33,792 bases of DNA, taken from NCBI GenBank assembly GCA_022769485.1, contig JALEJU010000041.1, positions 1 through 33,792 on the forward strand. The letters run 5' to 3'. The notes under the pieces were generated by a model. It searched no databases. It had not been told where the DNA came from and saw only the letters and a program-made list of their open reading frames with translations. The DNA is from Bacillota bacterium (GTDB lineage: Bacteria; Bacillota; Clostridia; Peptostreptococcales; Anaerovoracaceae). Made by a program: the position numbers and the translations under genes. Within the stretch, counting starts at the first letter, position 1. Every line of letters starts with the position of its first letter. Shown here piece after piece: positions 1 to 8,087 of the stretch.

Positions 1-3000
1 GTTCAGCCATCTTCCAACTATACCTGGAAGGACGGGAGCACCAACTCGGTCTCTCTGAATTGGAAAATCATAAGTAGGACTATTAACTTAACGGGCGTCA
101 CAGCGCAGAGCCGCCCCTATGAAGCAGGGAATCTCAATGTAAACGTCGAATGGGATGGATCGGCTAAGCCGATCAATATCGATGATGATGCGCAGAACGC
201 GCTGAATGAGGCGCTGAGAGACGGTAAGTTCACCATAACGGTTGACCCCATCGGCGTGATGGAGGATGATGCGGTTGGTGCGAATAAGAGGGTGAGGGTT
301 AAAGCGACGATGACGGGTACTAATGAAGAGTACCTCAATGGCTTTCGGCTGAATTACATCGGCGGCTCTGACCACCAGCTTTGGGTATTTAACTGCGTGG
401 ATATCACGAAGCCGGAATACACGCTCATCGCGCCCACGGCGGCAGAGGGCCTGACCTATGACGGCACTGAAAAGGCGCTGCTGACCGCGCCCGCCTCCAG
501 CCAGGAGGAGAAGAACGGCGCAACCGGCATCACCTATTCGTACCGGCTGGGCACAGACGGCACGTGGAGTTCGAGCATCCCCACCGCAAGCGCTGCCGGC
601 ACCTATGACGTATATTACCGGGCAAATGAAACGACCAACTATGTGGAAACGGTCTGCAAAACCCCTATCCAGGTGACCATCAAGCCCTGTGAAATTGCGC
701 TGCCCACGGACGATGATCTTGAGGCAGCCACTTACGACGGAAGCGAGCAGACGGCGTCCCTGAAAGAAAGCTATGCGGACCGTGACAAGGTGAAATTCAC
801 CGCCGGGCAGGTGCAGACCAACGCCGACACCTACAGCGTAACGCTCCAGCTTAAAGACAGCAACTATACCTGGCCGAACGCTCAGACCACCTGCACCCTG
901 AACTGGACCATCGCCCCCAAGACCATCGGCATTGATTGGGGCAGCGCCACCTTCACCTACAATGGCAGCAAACAGTGTCCCACCGCCACGGCCACTGGGC
1001 TGGTCGGAGAGGACACCTGCACCATCACTGTCGCCGGTGGTCAGACCAATGCGGGCAACAACTATACCGCCACGGCGACAGGGGTTGGAAACTCCAACTA
1101 TCAGCTTCCCATCGAGGATTCCGCAAAGCAAATGGGCTTTTCCATCAGCCCCGCCACGATCACCGGCGTGACCCTGACCTCCGCTTCCGCGGTGTACACC
1201 GGCAGCAGCCAAAGCCCCGTTATCAGTGCGGTCCAGGCCGGCACGCTGACGCTGAACGACACCGATTATACTGTTTCCTACAAGAACAGCAGCGACGAAT
1301 CTGTGACCGACCTGACGAATGTGGGCGACTACAAAGTGGTCGTGACGGCAAAGGAAAATTCCAACTTCACCGGTTCGGCAAAGGCCGACTTCCAAATCAC
1401 AAAGGCGGAAACCAACAGCTGGGACAGCGCGCCTTCCGTCATGGGCTGGACCTACGGCGATGAAAACCCGACCCTTCCCAGTGCCGCGGCGAAATTCGGC
1501 ACGGTGACGGTGGAGTACCGCTTGGCTTCCGGCACGGATGAGCAGTATTCCACAACCGTTCCCACCAACGCGGGCAGCTACAGAGTTCGCTTCACCGTGG
1601 ATGGAACCGATAACTATGCCGGCCTTTCCGTGGAGAAGGATCTGACTATCGGCAAAAAGACCATCGGCATCCAGTGGGGCAGCGCCGCCTTCACCTATAA
1701 CGGCAGTGAACAGTGTCCCACCGCCACGGCCACCGGGCTGGTCGAAAATGACACCTGCTCTATCACCGTCACCGGCGAACAGACCAACGCGGGCGACAAC
1801 TACACTGCCACGGCGGATAGACTGGACAACGGCAACTATCAGCTGCCCACCAGTGGGACAACGAAGGACTTCACCATCAGCCCCAAGGTGCTGACGAAGA
1901 ACGATCTGGAGAAGACCGGCGGCAGCATCACCAAGACCTATGACGGCAATACCACCGCCGACGGCATTACCGTGGGCGTGAAGAGCACATCTCTTATGAG
2001 AGACTCTGATGTGGTTACGGTCACCGGTAGCGCCGCTTATAACAGTGCCAATGTCTCCGAGGCCAACCAGATCGTATTCACGCCCGATGCAATCACCACC
2101 GGCAACTACACGCTGGCTTCCACCGAAACACTGACCATCCCGGGCGCCAGCATCACCAAAAAGGATGTCTCCATCTCTGCTGCTAATGTTGATGACAAGC
2201 CTTATGATGGCAGCGCCGACGCCACTGTCACCGCCGTGACCTTTGACGGTGCGGTGGACACTCTGACCAAGGGCACGGACTATGAAGTCACCTCCGCCGC
2301 GTTCCCCGACGCGGACGCGGACGCCGGCAATGTTGATGTCACCATCAATGTGGCGCTGAAAGGCACCGCGGCAGGCAACTATAACCTGACCAACGGCACC
2401 GGCTATGTCGCCACCTCCGCAGCGAAGATCAACAAGATCGACTGGAGCAGCAAGACCGCCGCCGGCTCCGCCATGTACGGCAACCCCGGCACGGTGGATC
2501 TGAGCGACTGTCTGGCTCCCGGCGGCAGCTTTGGAACGGTTGCCAAGTCTGACACGAACAGCGTACTCAGCGGCAATCCTGCCATGGAGGGCAATTCCCT
2601 GGAGTTCGCCTTTGCGGATGTCCGCGGCAATATCGGTAAAACCGCGGAGATCACTGTTCCCGTGACGGGTGCGACCAACTACAACAATTACTCCATCACC
2701 GTGACGGTCACCGTCGAGGCCAAGACGGAACCCACTGTCACCGCGCCCACGGCTGTGGACGGCCTGATCTACAACGGCGAGGCTCAGACCCTCATCGGCG
2801 CCGGCTCCACCACCGAGGGTACCACCCTCCTGTACAGCCTGGACGGCACTGACTACAGCACCGATCTGCCCTCCGCCGTTAACGCCGGGGACTACACCGT
2901 GTACTACAAGGTCAAGGGCAACAGCACCTATGCGGATGTGGATGCGAAGAGCCTTACCGTGACAATCGGCAAGAAAGAAGTCACCGCGGCCCCGAAGGAT

Positions 3001-4044
3001 GTCACCATCACCAGAGGCAGCGCCATCCCCGACTTTGAACTGACCTACGCCGGTCTGCTGGGCGAAGACACGCTGACCCCCAGCGCTGCCCCGACCTTTA
3101 CCTGCTATGAGAAAGACGGCACCACCGCCGTCAGCACCCGCACAGCGACAGGCAGCTACACCATCACCTGGACCAACACCAACGTCTTCGACGGCGAGAC
3201 AAATTATCAGGTCGTGGCCGCCACAGGTACCTTGACCATCAACAATCCCAGCCATGTCGTTCCCACCTATCCCCCCGTTATGGAGCAGCCCGACGAGGGA
3301 GGCAACGTGACCGTCTCGCCCAAAAATCCCACTGTAGGCTCCAAGGTGACTGTCACGCCTGATCCCGACGCAGACTATGAGGTGGATAAGGTGATTGTTA
3401 CCGATCAGAATGGCAACCCTGTGAAGGTCACTGACAACGGTGACGGCACCTACAGCTTTACCCAGCCTATAGGCAAGGTAATGGTCAAGGTCACGTTCAC
3501 CGACAAGACGAAAAGCTTCTTCGTGGATGTGCCCGCTGACGCCTACTACTATGACGCGGTCCTGTGGGCTGCGAAGAACGGCATCACCGGCGGTGTCGAT
3601 GCTACCCACTTCGCACCCAACGCTCCCTGCACCCGCGCGCAGGCCGTCACCTTCCTGTGGCGCGCTGCCGGATGCCCTGCCCCCAAGAATAGCGAGATGC
3701 CCTTCACCGATGTGAAGACCGGCGACTACTACTATAACGCAGTGCTGTGGGCCGTGGAGAACGGGATTACCAACGGCACCAGCGATACCACGTTCAGCTC
3801 CGACGCCGTCTGCACGCGCGGCCAGATCGTCACCTTCTTGTGGCGCAGCCAGAATTCGTCTGCCGCTGACAGCGTGAATTCCTTTGCCGATGTGAAGGCA
3901 GACGCCTACTACGCTCCGGCAGTTGCTTGGGCGGCTGCCAACGGCGTGACCGGCGGCACCGGCGATGATAAGTTCAGCCCCGACGCGGATTGCACACGCG
4001 CGCAGATCGTGACATTCCTATATCGTTGTCTGGGCGATGAATAA
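1..4044 (+). CDS. SLH-domain surface protein with MBG/Ig-like repeats (5' end missing)
   Basis: The reading frame is open from base 1, so the gene begins upstream; 1347 residues are visible and no signal peptide can be seen. The product is a cell-surface protein. Tandem Thr/Gly/Asn-rich beta-sandwich repeats with recurring YDG/YNG and AGxY motifs (MBG/Ig-like) fill most of it. At about residues 1080-1165 comes a module with a VTVSPKNP and DGTYSF pattern, a type often found in front of SLH domains. Three SLH domains follow (nt about 3520-3670, 3700-3860, 3880-4041), each with an F-x-D-V start and a CTR(A/G)Q(A/I)VTFL(W/Y)R end; they should bind pyruvylated secondary wall polymer and anchor the protein. 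A Rho-independent terminator follows. Base composition is about 60% GC, much higher than the next genes. The role (S-layer, adhesin) is not resolved. Confidence 0.9.
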   Translation, partial: VQPSSNYTWKDGSTNSVSLNWKIISRTINLTGVTAQSRPYEAGNLNVNVEWDGSAKPINIDDDAQNALNEALRDGKFTITVDPIGVMEDDAVGANKRVRVKATMTGTNEEYLNGFRLNYIGGSDHQLWVFNCVDITKPEYTLIAPTAAEGLTYDGTEKALLTAPASSQEEKNGATGITYSYRLGTDGTWSSSIPTASAAGTYDVYYRANETTNYVETVCKTPIQVTIKPCEIALPTDDDLEAATYDGSEQTASLKESYADRDKVKFTAGQVQTNADTYSVTLQLKDSNYTWPNAQTTCTLNWTIAPKTIGIDWGSATFTYNGSKQCPTATATGLVGEDTCTITVAGGQTNAGNNYTATATGVGNSNYQLPIEDSAKQMGFSISPATITGVTLTSASAVYTGSSQSPVISAVQAGTLTLNDTDYTVSYKNSSDESVTDLTNVGDYKVVVTAKENSNFTGSAKADFQITKAETNSWDSAPSVMGWTYGDENPTLPSAAAKFGTVTVEYRLASGTDEQYSTTVPTNAGSYRVRFTVDGTDNYAGLSVEKDLTIGKKTIGIQWGSAAFTYNGSEQCPTATATGLVENDTCSITVTGEQTNAGDNYTATADRLDNGNYQLPTSGTTKDFTISPKVLTKNDLEKTGGSITKTYDGNTTADGITVGVKSTSLMRDSDVVTVTGSAAYNSANVSEANQIVFTPDAITTGNYTLASTETLTIPGASITKKDVSISAANVDDKPYDGSADATVTAVTFDGAVDTLTKGTDYEVTSAAFPDADADAGNVDVTINVALKGTAAGNYNLTNGTGYVATSAAKINKIDWSSKTAAGSAMYGNPGTVDLSDCLAPGGSFGTVAKSDTNSVLSGNPAMEGNSLEFAFADVRGNIGKTAEITVPVTGATNYNNYSITVTVTVEAKTEPTVTAPTAVDGLIYNGEAQTLIGAGSTTEGTTLLYSLDGTDYSTDLPSAVNAGDYTVYYKVKGNSTYADVDAKSLTVTIGKKEVTAAPKDVTITRGSAIPDFELTYAGLLGEDTLTPSAAPTFTCYEKDGTTAVSTRTATGSYTITWTNTNVFDGETNYQVVAATGTLTINNPSHVVPTYPPVMEQPDEGGNVTVSPKNPTVGSKVTVTPDPDADYEVDKVIVTDQNGNPVKVTDNGDGTYSFTQPIGKVMVKVTFTDKTKSFFVDVPADAYYYDAVLWAAKNGITGGVDATHFAPNAPCTRAQAVTFLWRAAGCPAPKNSEMPFTDVKTGDYYYNAVLWAVENGITNGTSDTTFSSDAVCTRGQIVTFLWRSQNSSAADSVNSFADVKADAYYAPAVAWAAANGVTGGTGDDKFSPDADCTRAQIVTFLYRCLGDE
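919..1110 (+). repeat. Internal repeat copy A in the SLH protein gene
   Basis: This 192-nt unit begins with KTIGI and ends with NYQLP. It matches positions 1657-1848 without gaps: by hand alignment 50 of 64 residues are identical. It is an in-frame duplicated MBG-like module with a period of 738 nt. Confidence 0.85.
1657..1848 (+). repeat. Internal repeat copy B in the SLH protein gene
   Basis: This is the second copy of the 192-nt unit at 919-1110, in the same frame and of equal length. Differences are mostly charge-changing surface-type substitutions (D/Q, K/E, N/D), with the core CPTATATGLV and QTNAG stretches kept. Confidence 0.85.
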
Positions 4045-4117
4045 GAACGCATAAAAGATCCATGACAAGGTCGCACTTCTATACGGGGGTAAACCTCGTA
4101 TGTGCGTCCTGCGGAGC

Positions 4118-4151
4118 AGACAGCCCAGACCTCGGTGGTCTGGGCTGTTTT
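4118..4151 (+). terminator. Rho-independent terminator of the SLH gene
   Basis: A perfect 11-bp stem (4121-4131 with 4137-4147) with a five-base loop is followed by TTTT at 4148-4151, 74 bases after the SLH stop codon. Three upstream bases (A, G, A) can pair with part of the T-run. No T-run lies on the other side, so it works for the plus strand only. Confidence 0.9.
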
Positions 4152-4155
4152 GCGG

Positions 4156-4229
4156 ATCGAACGTTCCGAACAAGGGGCTGCGCACCTGGCATTGGGATGA
4201 AACTTGAAAATTACATCCCTACGTTCGAT
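4156..4229. repeat. Nested inverted repeats just after the terminator
   Basis: A perfect 9-bp inverted repeat (4156-4164 with 4221-4229) encloses a second 6-bp one (4194-4199 with 4214-4219, loop of 14). It begins five bases after the terminator T-run. It is too short and too isolated to call an insertion sequence, and no target-site duplication was seen. Confidence 0.4.
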
Positions 4230-4459
4230 AGATATAATATAATCGACAACTGAATCTGAGGGGGGGCGGGCAAGATCTTGGACTAAACAGATAGGCCGGG
4301 TTTTTCACCGCACCCCGTCTCCATTCCGTAAAACGCAGCAAAGCAGCATCCCACAAAGAATAGAAACAGATCAGCGCCATTTGCCCATACGCCCGTACAG
4401 AATTTGTATCCGCTGTTTCTCCCCAAAACGTCCCCCCTGTTTCCTGCAAAATAATATAT

Positions 4460-5545
4460 TCAGCTTCTGGCAAGAAACTGCGTTTTTAATCGTTTAAAAT
4501 AATTTGTCCAGGATTCCGTTTCCTTTCCTCTTTCGGTCTTTAAAAAATCCGTTTGGGGAGCATCCTGCTTTTCTGCTGCAACATCTGCCGGGCTTTCTTT
4601 TTTCCACTCCCGGTCGAATACCTCCCCTTCTTTCAATCGAAATAATCGCAGTGCCTCCCGTACGCTGAGCTTCCTTTCCCGCAGTTGTCTGCGAAGGCTG
4701 TTCCCGAAGATAGACCACTGAGAATCCCGGCATACATCTTCCATATATGAAATGATTTTTGCCAAACTTTCTCCCGGATCGGGACAATGCGCTTCTTCAT
4801 TCCGCATTTGAGCTGTCGGGCAGAATGCCAATTTTACAGAAGTGCTTTCTTTATGAATAAAAACCGTATCCGGCAGTAAAACCATATCACCTATTCGAAC
4901 CAGATGATTTTCTGCCCGCAGAAGGCAACGGCTTATCTCCGATAAAATCCGAAGCGCCTCCGCACAAAAATCCTGCGGCGTTCCTTTCCACTGCTTCAAA
5001 TACTCCCCCAGCTGCAAATACCCGCTGCAATCATAATAAATTCGATTTTCCCCGCCGATCTGCAGAAAAGACATATGTAGAAAATCACTGCACAGATTCT
5101 GTTCCATGATCGTTTTCAAATAACGGGGAATCGTCCATGGTTCCTGAAGGCAAAACCGGGTTCCGCCATCTAAATTTTCTTTTCGAGCCGCTCTTCCGCC
5201 CAAAGTATCGCCGGAAAAATTTGTTGTTTTAGAGCTAATCTCCTTTTCTGTTTTGCCCGGCTCATTACTTGAAAAAGCTGTCTTTAAGCCGTTTTTTTCA
5301 TGACCGTTTTCAGCTTCATTTTCATAGCTTTCGGTCTCTTTCCTGTTTAAAAGCGAAAAATTCAAAGGCATTTCTTCAAACTCTTCCGCCCCTTTCCAGA
5401 AAACTTCTTCCACTTCCAGTTTCCACGGATTTGAAATGCAGCCGCTCTCTTCAGAAAAAAAGTCGTCCTGTTGATATTCCTCCAATTTCAGGCTTTCCTG
5501 TTCCCGTATTTCTCCCGTTTCCCGATCAATTATGAATTCACCCAT
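4460..5545 (-). CDS. DUF6382-like protein at the end of the tad-type operon
   Basis: This is the last gene of the tad-type operon, nine bases after the TadE-like gene. The 361-residue product has no signal peptide or membrane segment, so it is probably cytoplasmic. Residues 1-130 are acidic, Glu/Ser/Asn-rich and probably disordered. Residues about 145-245 resemble the DUF6382 family: an IYYD-x-SGY stretch, a Leu-rich helix, an AENHLVRIGDMVL stretch, PDTVFI and KLAFCP. In Clostridia this family usually sits beside tad genes and is often fused to a C-terminal FHA domain. Here I see no FHA domain, only a charged, Lys/Glu-rich tail. The biochemical role is unknown; regulation or assembly of the Tad machine is an inference from position. 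The family assignment rests on pattern memory, so confidence is moderate. Confidence 0.6.
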   Translation of the reverse strand: MGEFIIDRETGEIREQESLKLEEYQQDDFFSEESGCISNPWKLEVEEVFWKGAEEFEEMPLNFSLLNRKETESYENEAENGHEKNGLKTAFSSNEPGKTEKEISSKTTNFSGDTLGGRAARKENLDGGTRFCLQEPWTIPRYLKTIMEQNLCSDFLHMSFLQIGGENRIYYDCSGYLQLGEYLKQWKGTPQDFCAEALRILSEISRCLLRAENHLVRIGDMVLLPDTVFIHKESTSVKLAFCPTAQMRNEEAHCPDPGESLAKIISYMEDVCRDSQWSIFGNSLRRQLRERKLSVREALRLFRLKEGEVFDREWKKESPADVAAEKQDAPQTDFLKTERGKETESWTNYFKRLKTQFLARS

Positions 5546-5554
5546 TCCTTATGC

Positions 5555-6364
5555 CTACCCTCCGCAAATTCCGCAGGGGCTGTATCCTTGCGCCTCTGCT
5601 TCTGAACGTTCCATTAGAACTACATATTTTTCAACATTAGAGCAAGTCTTTCGATGAAAAACTTCTCCGTTAACGAAACAATAAACCAGACTGCCGTTGG
5701 AGAGCATTCCTGCATGACATACGGAACAGCTTCGATAGGATCGCCGAAGTGAATCCGTAAGGATTTTCTGCCGGGGATACACTTTTATGATCCTGCACTC
5801 CTCATCATGGAAACGCTCTCCGCTGCGGGGAAATACCCAGACACTTCCGCCTCCGCTTTCTGTTTCCATTGCTTCAAATCCAAGAGGCTGTCCTTCCGCG
5901 CTGCTTCCCACAAAAGCACGGAACAAAAAGGTTTGTTCGCAAACCGGATTTTCGGTAAATCGAACAGCAAAGGGGAGTTCGTAATAATAGCCGACTGTTC
6001 CTTTTATAAACCCGTCCATCCCTCTTTTTTCACAGAGAAAATCCCAATTACGCAAAGAAAAATCCTGCATTTTCTCTGCATACTCCACCCCTAAATTCTT
6101 CCTGATCCGCTGCTCAAACAAATGCCGGGAAAGTACACGTTCCCCTTCCAAAACCAGACTTTCCGAAACCTCCCCGAACCGATAAACCAAATATGCGTCC
6201 CTGGCCGTATCCGCAGCTTCCTGTGCAAAGGCTCCTGTCATCCGTTCTTGAATGGCTAAAAAGGGGATAAAAGAGCTGATTGTCAAGGCGCCGATCAGAA
6301 AAACCGGCAGCATTAAAGACGCTTCCACAAATAAAAATCCTTTCTTTCTTCCCGATTTTCTCAT
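5555..6364 (-). CDS. TadE-like pseudopilin with two tandem zinc-binding-type motifs
   Basis: The 269-residue product starts with a basic stretch, then GFLFVEASLMLP and a hydrophobic helix (about residues 10-38), the signature of TadE/TadF-type pseudopilins inserted in the membrane with the C-terminus outside. The C-terminal third is unusual. It holds two copies of a His-x3-Cys...Cys-x2-Cys motif: H186, C190, C213, C216 and H237, C241, C264, C267. Every ligand is displaced by exactly 51 residues, so this is a tandem duplication. The pattern (V-x-x-x-x-G-x-x-FH-x3-C ... GY-x-PC-x-x-C) resembles the metal-binding Ada-type zinc motif found in some secreted proteins. The start codon overlaps the stop of the DUF5702-like gene (ATGA), indicating translational coupling. 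Metal binding is inferred. Confidence 0.75.
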   Translation of the reverse strand: MRKSGRKKGFLFVEASLMLPVFLIGALTISSFIPFLAIQERMTGAFAQEAADTARDAYLVYRFGEVSESLVLEGERVLSRHLFEQRIRKNLGVEYAEKMQDFSLRNWDFLCEKRGMDGFIKGTVGYYYELPFAVRFTENPVCEQTFLFRAFVGSSAEGQPLGFEAMETESGGGSVWVFPRSGERFHDEECRIIKVYPRQKILTDSLRRSYRSCSVCHAGMLSNGSLVYCFVNGEVFHRKTCSNVEKYVVLMERSEAEAQGYSPCGICGG

Positions 6365-7677
6365 GATGTGAACTCCGGTCTATCGTATAAAAAAATCATA
6401 TGAAACTCCCCCGTTCTCTTGCCGGTCAAATTGAAAAAGCTTTTGATTCTCGCCATTTCTCCGTTCAATTGAAAGCCTGCGTAGCTGCCTGCCATGGAAA
6501 ACCCCGAATCGTAATTCCCTTTCATATTGATTTGAATCAAATCCATAATCCGAACCAGCTTTGCTTCCCGATCTTCGAAAAACAAAAGCAAAATCAAATA
6601 TCCTTTATAATTCAATCCCTCGCTTGTTTCCGGCTCCAACACTTTTCCCTCAAATAAGTTTTCCAAAACCGCGTCTAAACACAGCATCCAATCCTCATCT
6701 GTTTTTACAAGAGGAACGCAGCCGCCCTTTTCCAGACGCGCCACATCGTTAGCAGCTTCTCCGGCGGCCCAAGTAAGCGCCAAAACTGCTTGCGTAGCGA
6801 CCGATTCCGGCCCCGGAGTCAACACTGCCGCCATAGCCTGTACTTCTGCCCTTTTTTCCGGTGAACTGTAGATATGCGCCAGGTCGACCCCGGTTCGGAG
6901 GGTTATCAGCAGTGCCTTTGCTGCCGCTTCGTTTTCTTTATCGCTGAGTTTTCCGCACAGAATATATTCCATTTCGCTGCGAAAAAACGTCTCCTTTTCA
7001 AAGTTCCGGCTGTTTCGATTGCTGAAAAAAGAAGCGATATACAGATTCAGGAAAAGAGCGTCCTTCCCGTTTTCCAACAGTTCTCCCAAATTCGGAAGCT
7101 CACTCAGATCGGGAAGGGAGATTCCTCTTATTTGAAAGGCCCTGGAGGGCAGTGCTTCTATTATTTCTTTATTGCGCAATACCCTCTGATCTTCGTCTTT
7201 TTCCTCCTTCGGAAAAGTTTTCGGTTCATCTTCTCCCGGAGCTTCCGAAAGCACTTTTTTCAGAAGTTCCGAAGACCGATATTTCATGCAGGCAGCAATC
7301 TGCTCCTCCAACAGATTTGGGTTCGTCAACGAATAGGGTGAAAAATCAAGGGAAAGGGATTGAAGCTCCGTTTGCAGTACATCTACGGTTCCCCGGCTTT
7401 TTTGCGTAAACGCGGTCAGATACTCCCATGCCCTCTTTTCCATTCCATTTTCATCATTGGTCAACGCAAACAACCCGTAATTTTCTTTGAGCTCTCTGGA
7501 ATATTCAGATAAAAGAGACTGTCCGGCCAGACGAAACGCCGCATCGCCGCAGCTTCTGGCTGCTCTCCCTGCGGAAACTTCTGCCACAGCGCCGATGGAT
7601 AAGAAAAAAGCCGCAAGTATCAGCAATAAAAAAACCGAAACCGTACCTTTCTTCCCGCAATTTTGAGACCTCTTCAT
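6361..7677 (-). CDS. DUF5702-like membrane-anchored protein of the tad locus
   Basis: The 438-residue product begins with a short basic segment and one hydrophobic helix (about residues 12-35, GTVSVFLLLILAAFFLSIGAV), followed by a large soluble region with SEYSRELKENYGLFAL near residue 55-70. This layout matches DUF5702, a family found in clostridial tad clusters and related to TadG-like outer components. The body is presumably extracytoplasmic. The gene overlaps its neighbours by four bases on both sides (ATGA junctions), so it is translated together with the two TadE-like genes. Its function is unknown; a structural or minor-subunit role is inferred from context and topology. Confidence 0.7.
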   Translation of the reverse strand: MKRSQNCGKKGTVSVFLLLILAAFFLSIGAVAEVSAGRAARSCGDAAFRLAGQSLLSEYSRELKENYGLFALTNDENGMEKRAWEYLTAFTQKSRGTVDVLQTELQSLSLDFSPYSLTNPNLLEEQIAACMKYRSSELLKKVLSEAPGEDEPKTFPKEEKDEDQRVLRNKEIIEALPSRAFQIRGISLPDLSELPNLGELLENGKDALFLNLYIASFFSNRNSRNFEKETFFRSEMEYILCGKLSDKENEAAAKALLITLRTGVDLAHIYSSPEKRAEVQAMAAVLTPGPESVATQAVLALTWAAGEAANDVARLEKGGCVPLVKTDEDWMLCLDAVLENLFEGKVLEPETSEGLNYKGYLILLLFFEDREAKLVRIMDLIQINMKGNYDSGFSMAGSYAGFQLNGEMARIKSFFNLTGKRTGEFHMIFLYDRPEFTS

Positions 7678-7922
7678 TCCGCACCTTTTCTTCCGCCTGT
7701 TTCCGCCTTAATCAGCAATTCCCCTGCCGCATCCGCTTTTCGGACAAAATCCGCATCCTCCCGAAATGTCTGGTTTCGCTCCTCTAAGTGAACCTCCACC
7801 TGATCATCGAAACGCTCCCAGAGCCCTACCGTCAGCGCAAATGCTCCCACTATGGAAATTACCGTCAAGGGCAGAACAATCGAAGCTTCTACAAATATAC
7901 TTCCCGCTTTGCTTCTTTTCAA
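7674..7922 (-). CDS. Small TadE-like pseudopilin
   Basis: The 82-residue product has a basic start, then GSIFVEASIVLPLTV and a hydrophobic helix to about residue 32, which is the TadE pattern (G-x-x-x-VEAS). The remaining 50 residues are charged and short. Translation starts with TTG one base after the pilin stop codon. The Shine-Dalgarno match is poor, so it probably relies on coupling to the pilin gene. It is likely a minor pilin or assembly factor. It is shorter than typical TadE proteins. Confidence 0.7.
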   Translation of the reverse strand: MKRSKAGSIFVEASIVLPLTVISIVGAFALTVGLWERFDDQVEVHLEERNQTFREDADFVRKADAAGELLIKAETGGRKGAE

Positions 7923-7923
7923 T

Positions 7924-8067
7924 TTAAAACCCGCTGCTGCTCAAAGCATCGAACGTAGATGTGACGAAATTTCCAATCCGTGTTTTAAATATGACCCCCA
8001 TGGCTACCGCAATAGCAATTAAAATTGCTACCTGTACCATTTCCATTCCCTTTTTGCTGCGTTTCAT
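7924..8067 (-). CDS. Flp-like small pilin (47 residues)
   Basis: Reading the minus strand from ATG at 8067 gives a 47-residue product. It has a basic MKRSKKG leader, then MEMVQVAILIAIAVAMGVIF, a 20-residue hydrophobic helix, and a short polar tail ending in SSSGF. Size, layout and position (after TadC, before TadE) match the major pilin of Flp type (Flp1-like). Prepilin peptidase would cut after the Gly of KKG. The usual Glu at position +5 of the mature pilin is Gln here, with a Glu at +2. The gene sits 20 bases after tadC and one base before the TadE-like gene. Confidence 0.8.
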   Translation of the reverse strand: MKRSKKGMEMVQVAILIAIAVAMGVIFKTRIGNFVTSTFDALSSSGF

Positions 8068-8087
8068 TTTAAACTAAACCCCCTTCT

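Larger units (their letters stand above)
4045..4459. other. Non-coding gap between convergent genes
   Basis: This 415-base stretch separates the plus-strand SLH gene from the minus-strand tad-type locus. It holds a terminator for the SLH gene (4118-4151), an inverted-repeat structure (4156-4229), an AT-rich patch around 4225-4245 and a ten-base palindrome at 4270-4279. No convincing coding region was found: the two open frames of 63 and 84 codons lack good ribosome binding sites, have odd composition or overlap the terminator. I see no terminator with a T-run for the minus-strand operon ending at 4460. Confidence 0.6.

Noticed and set aside
88-3609. A 1173-codon open frame on the minus strand, antisense to the SLH gene
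   Set aside because: It mirrors the repeats of the SLH gene. Its stop-free length follows from the biased codons of a GC-rich repetitive gene (few TTA, CTA and TCA in the sense frame). It has no domain pattern or convincing start.
4225-4245. TATAAT-like sequence and short inverted repeat in the intergenic gap
   Set aside because: There is no matching -35 box at proper distance and no gene downstream on either strand that needs it.
4062-4253. 63-codon plus-strand frame after the SLH gene
   Set aside because: It runs through the terminator hairpin of the SLH gene and has no ribosome binding site.
4219-4473. 84-codon frame on the minus strand after the DUF6382-like gene
   Set aside because: It starts with TTG without a ribosome binding site, has odd composition and resembles no family I know. 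It could be a degraded remnant, but nothing supports expression.
6874-7341. 155-codon plus-strand frame opposite the DUF5702-like gene
   Set aside because: It is antisense to a well-supported gene and Phe/Gln-rich from reversed Lys/Glu/Leu codons; it has no domain.
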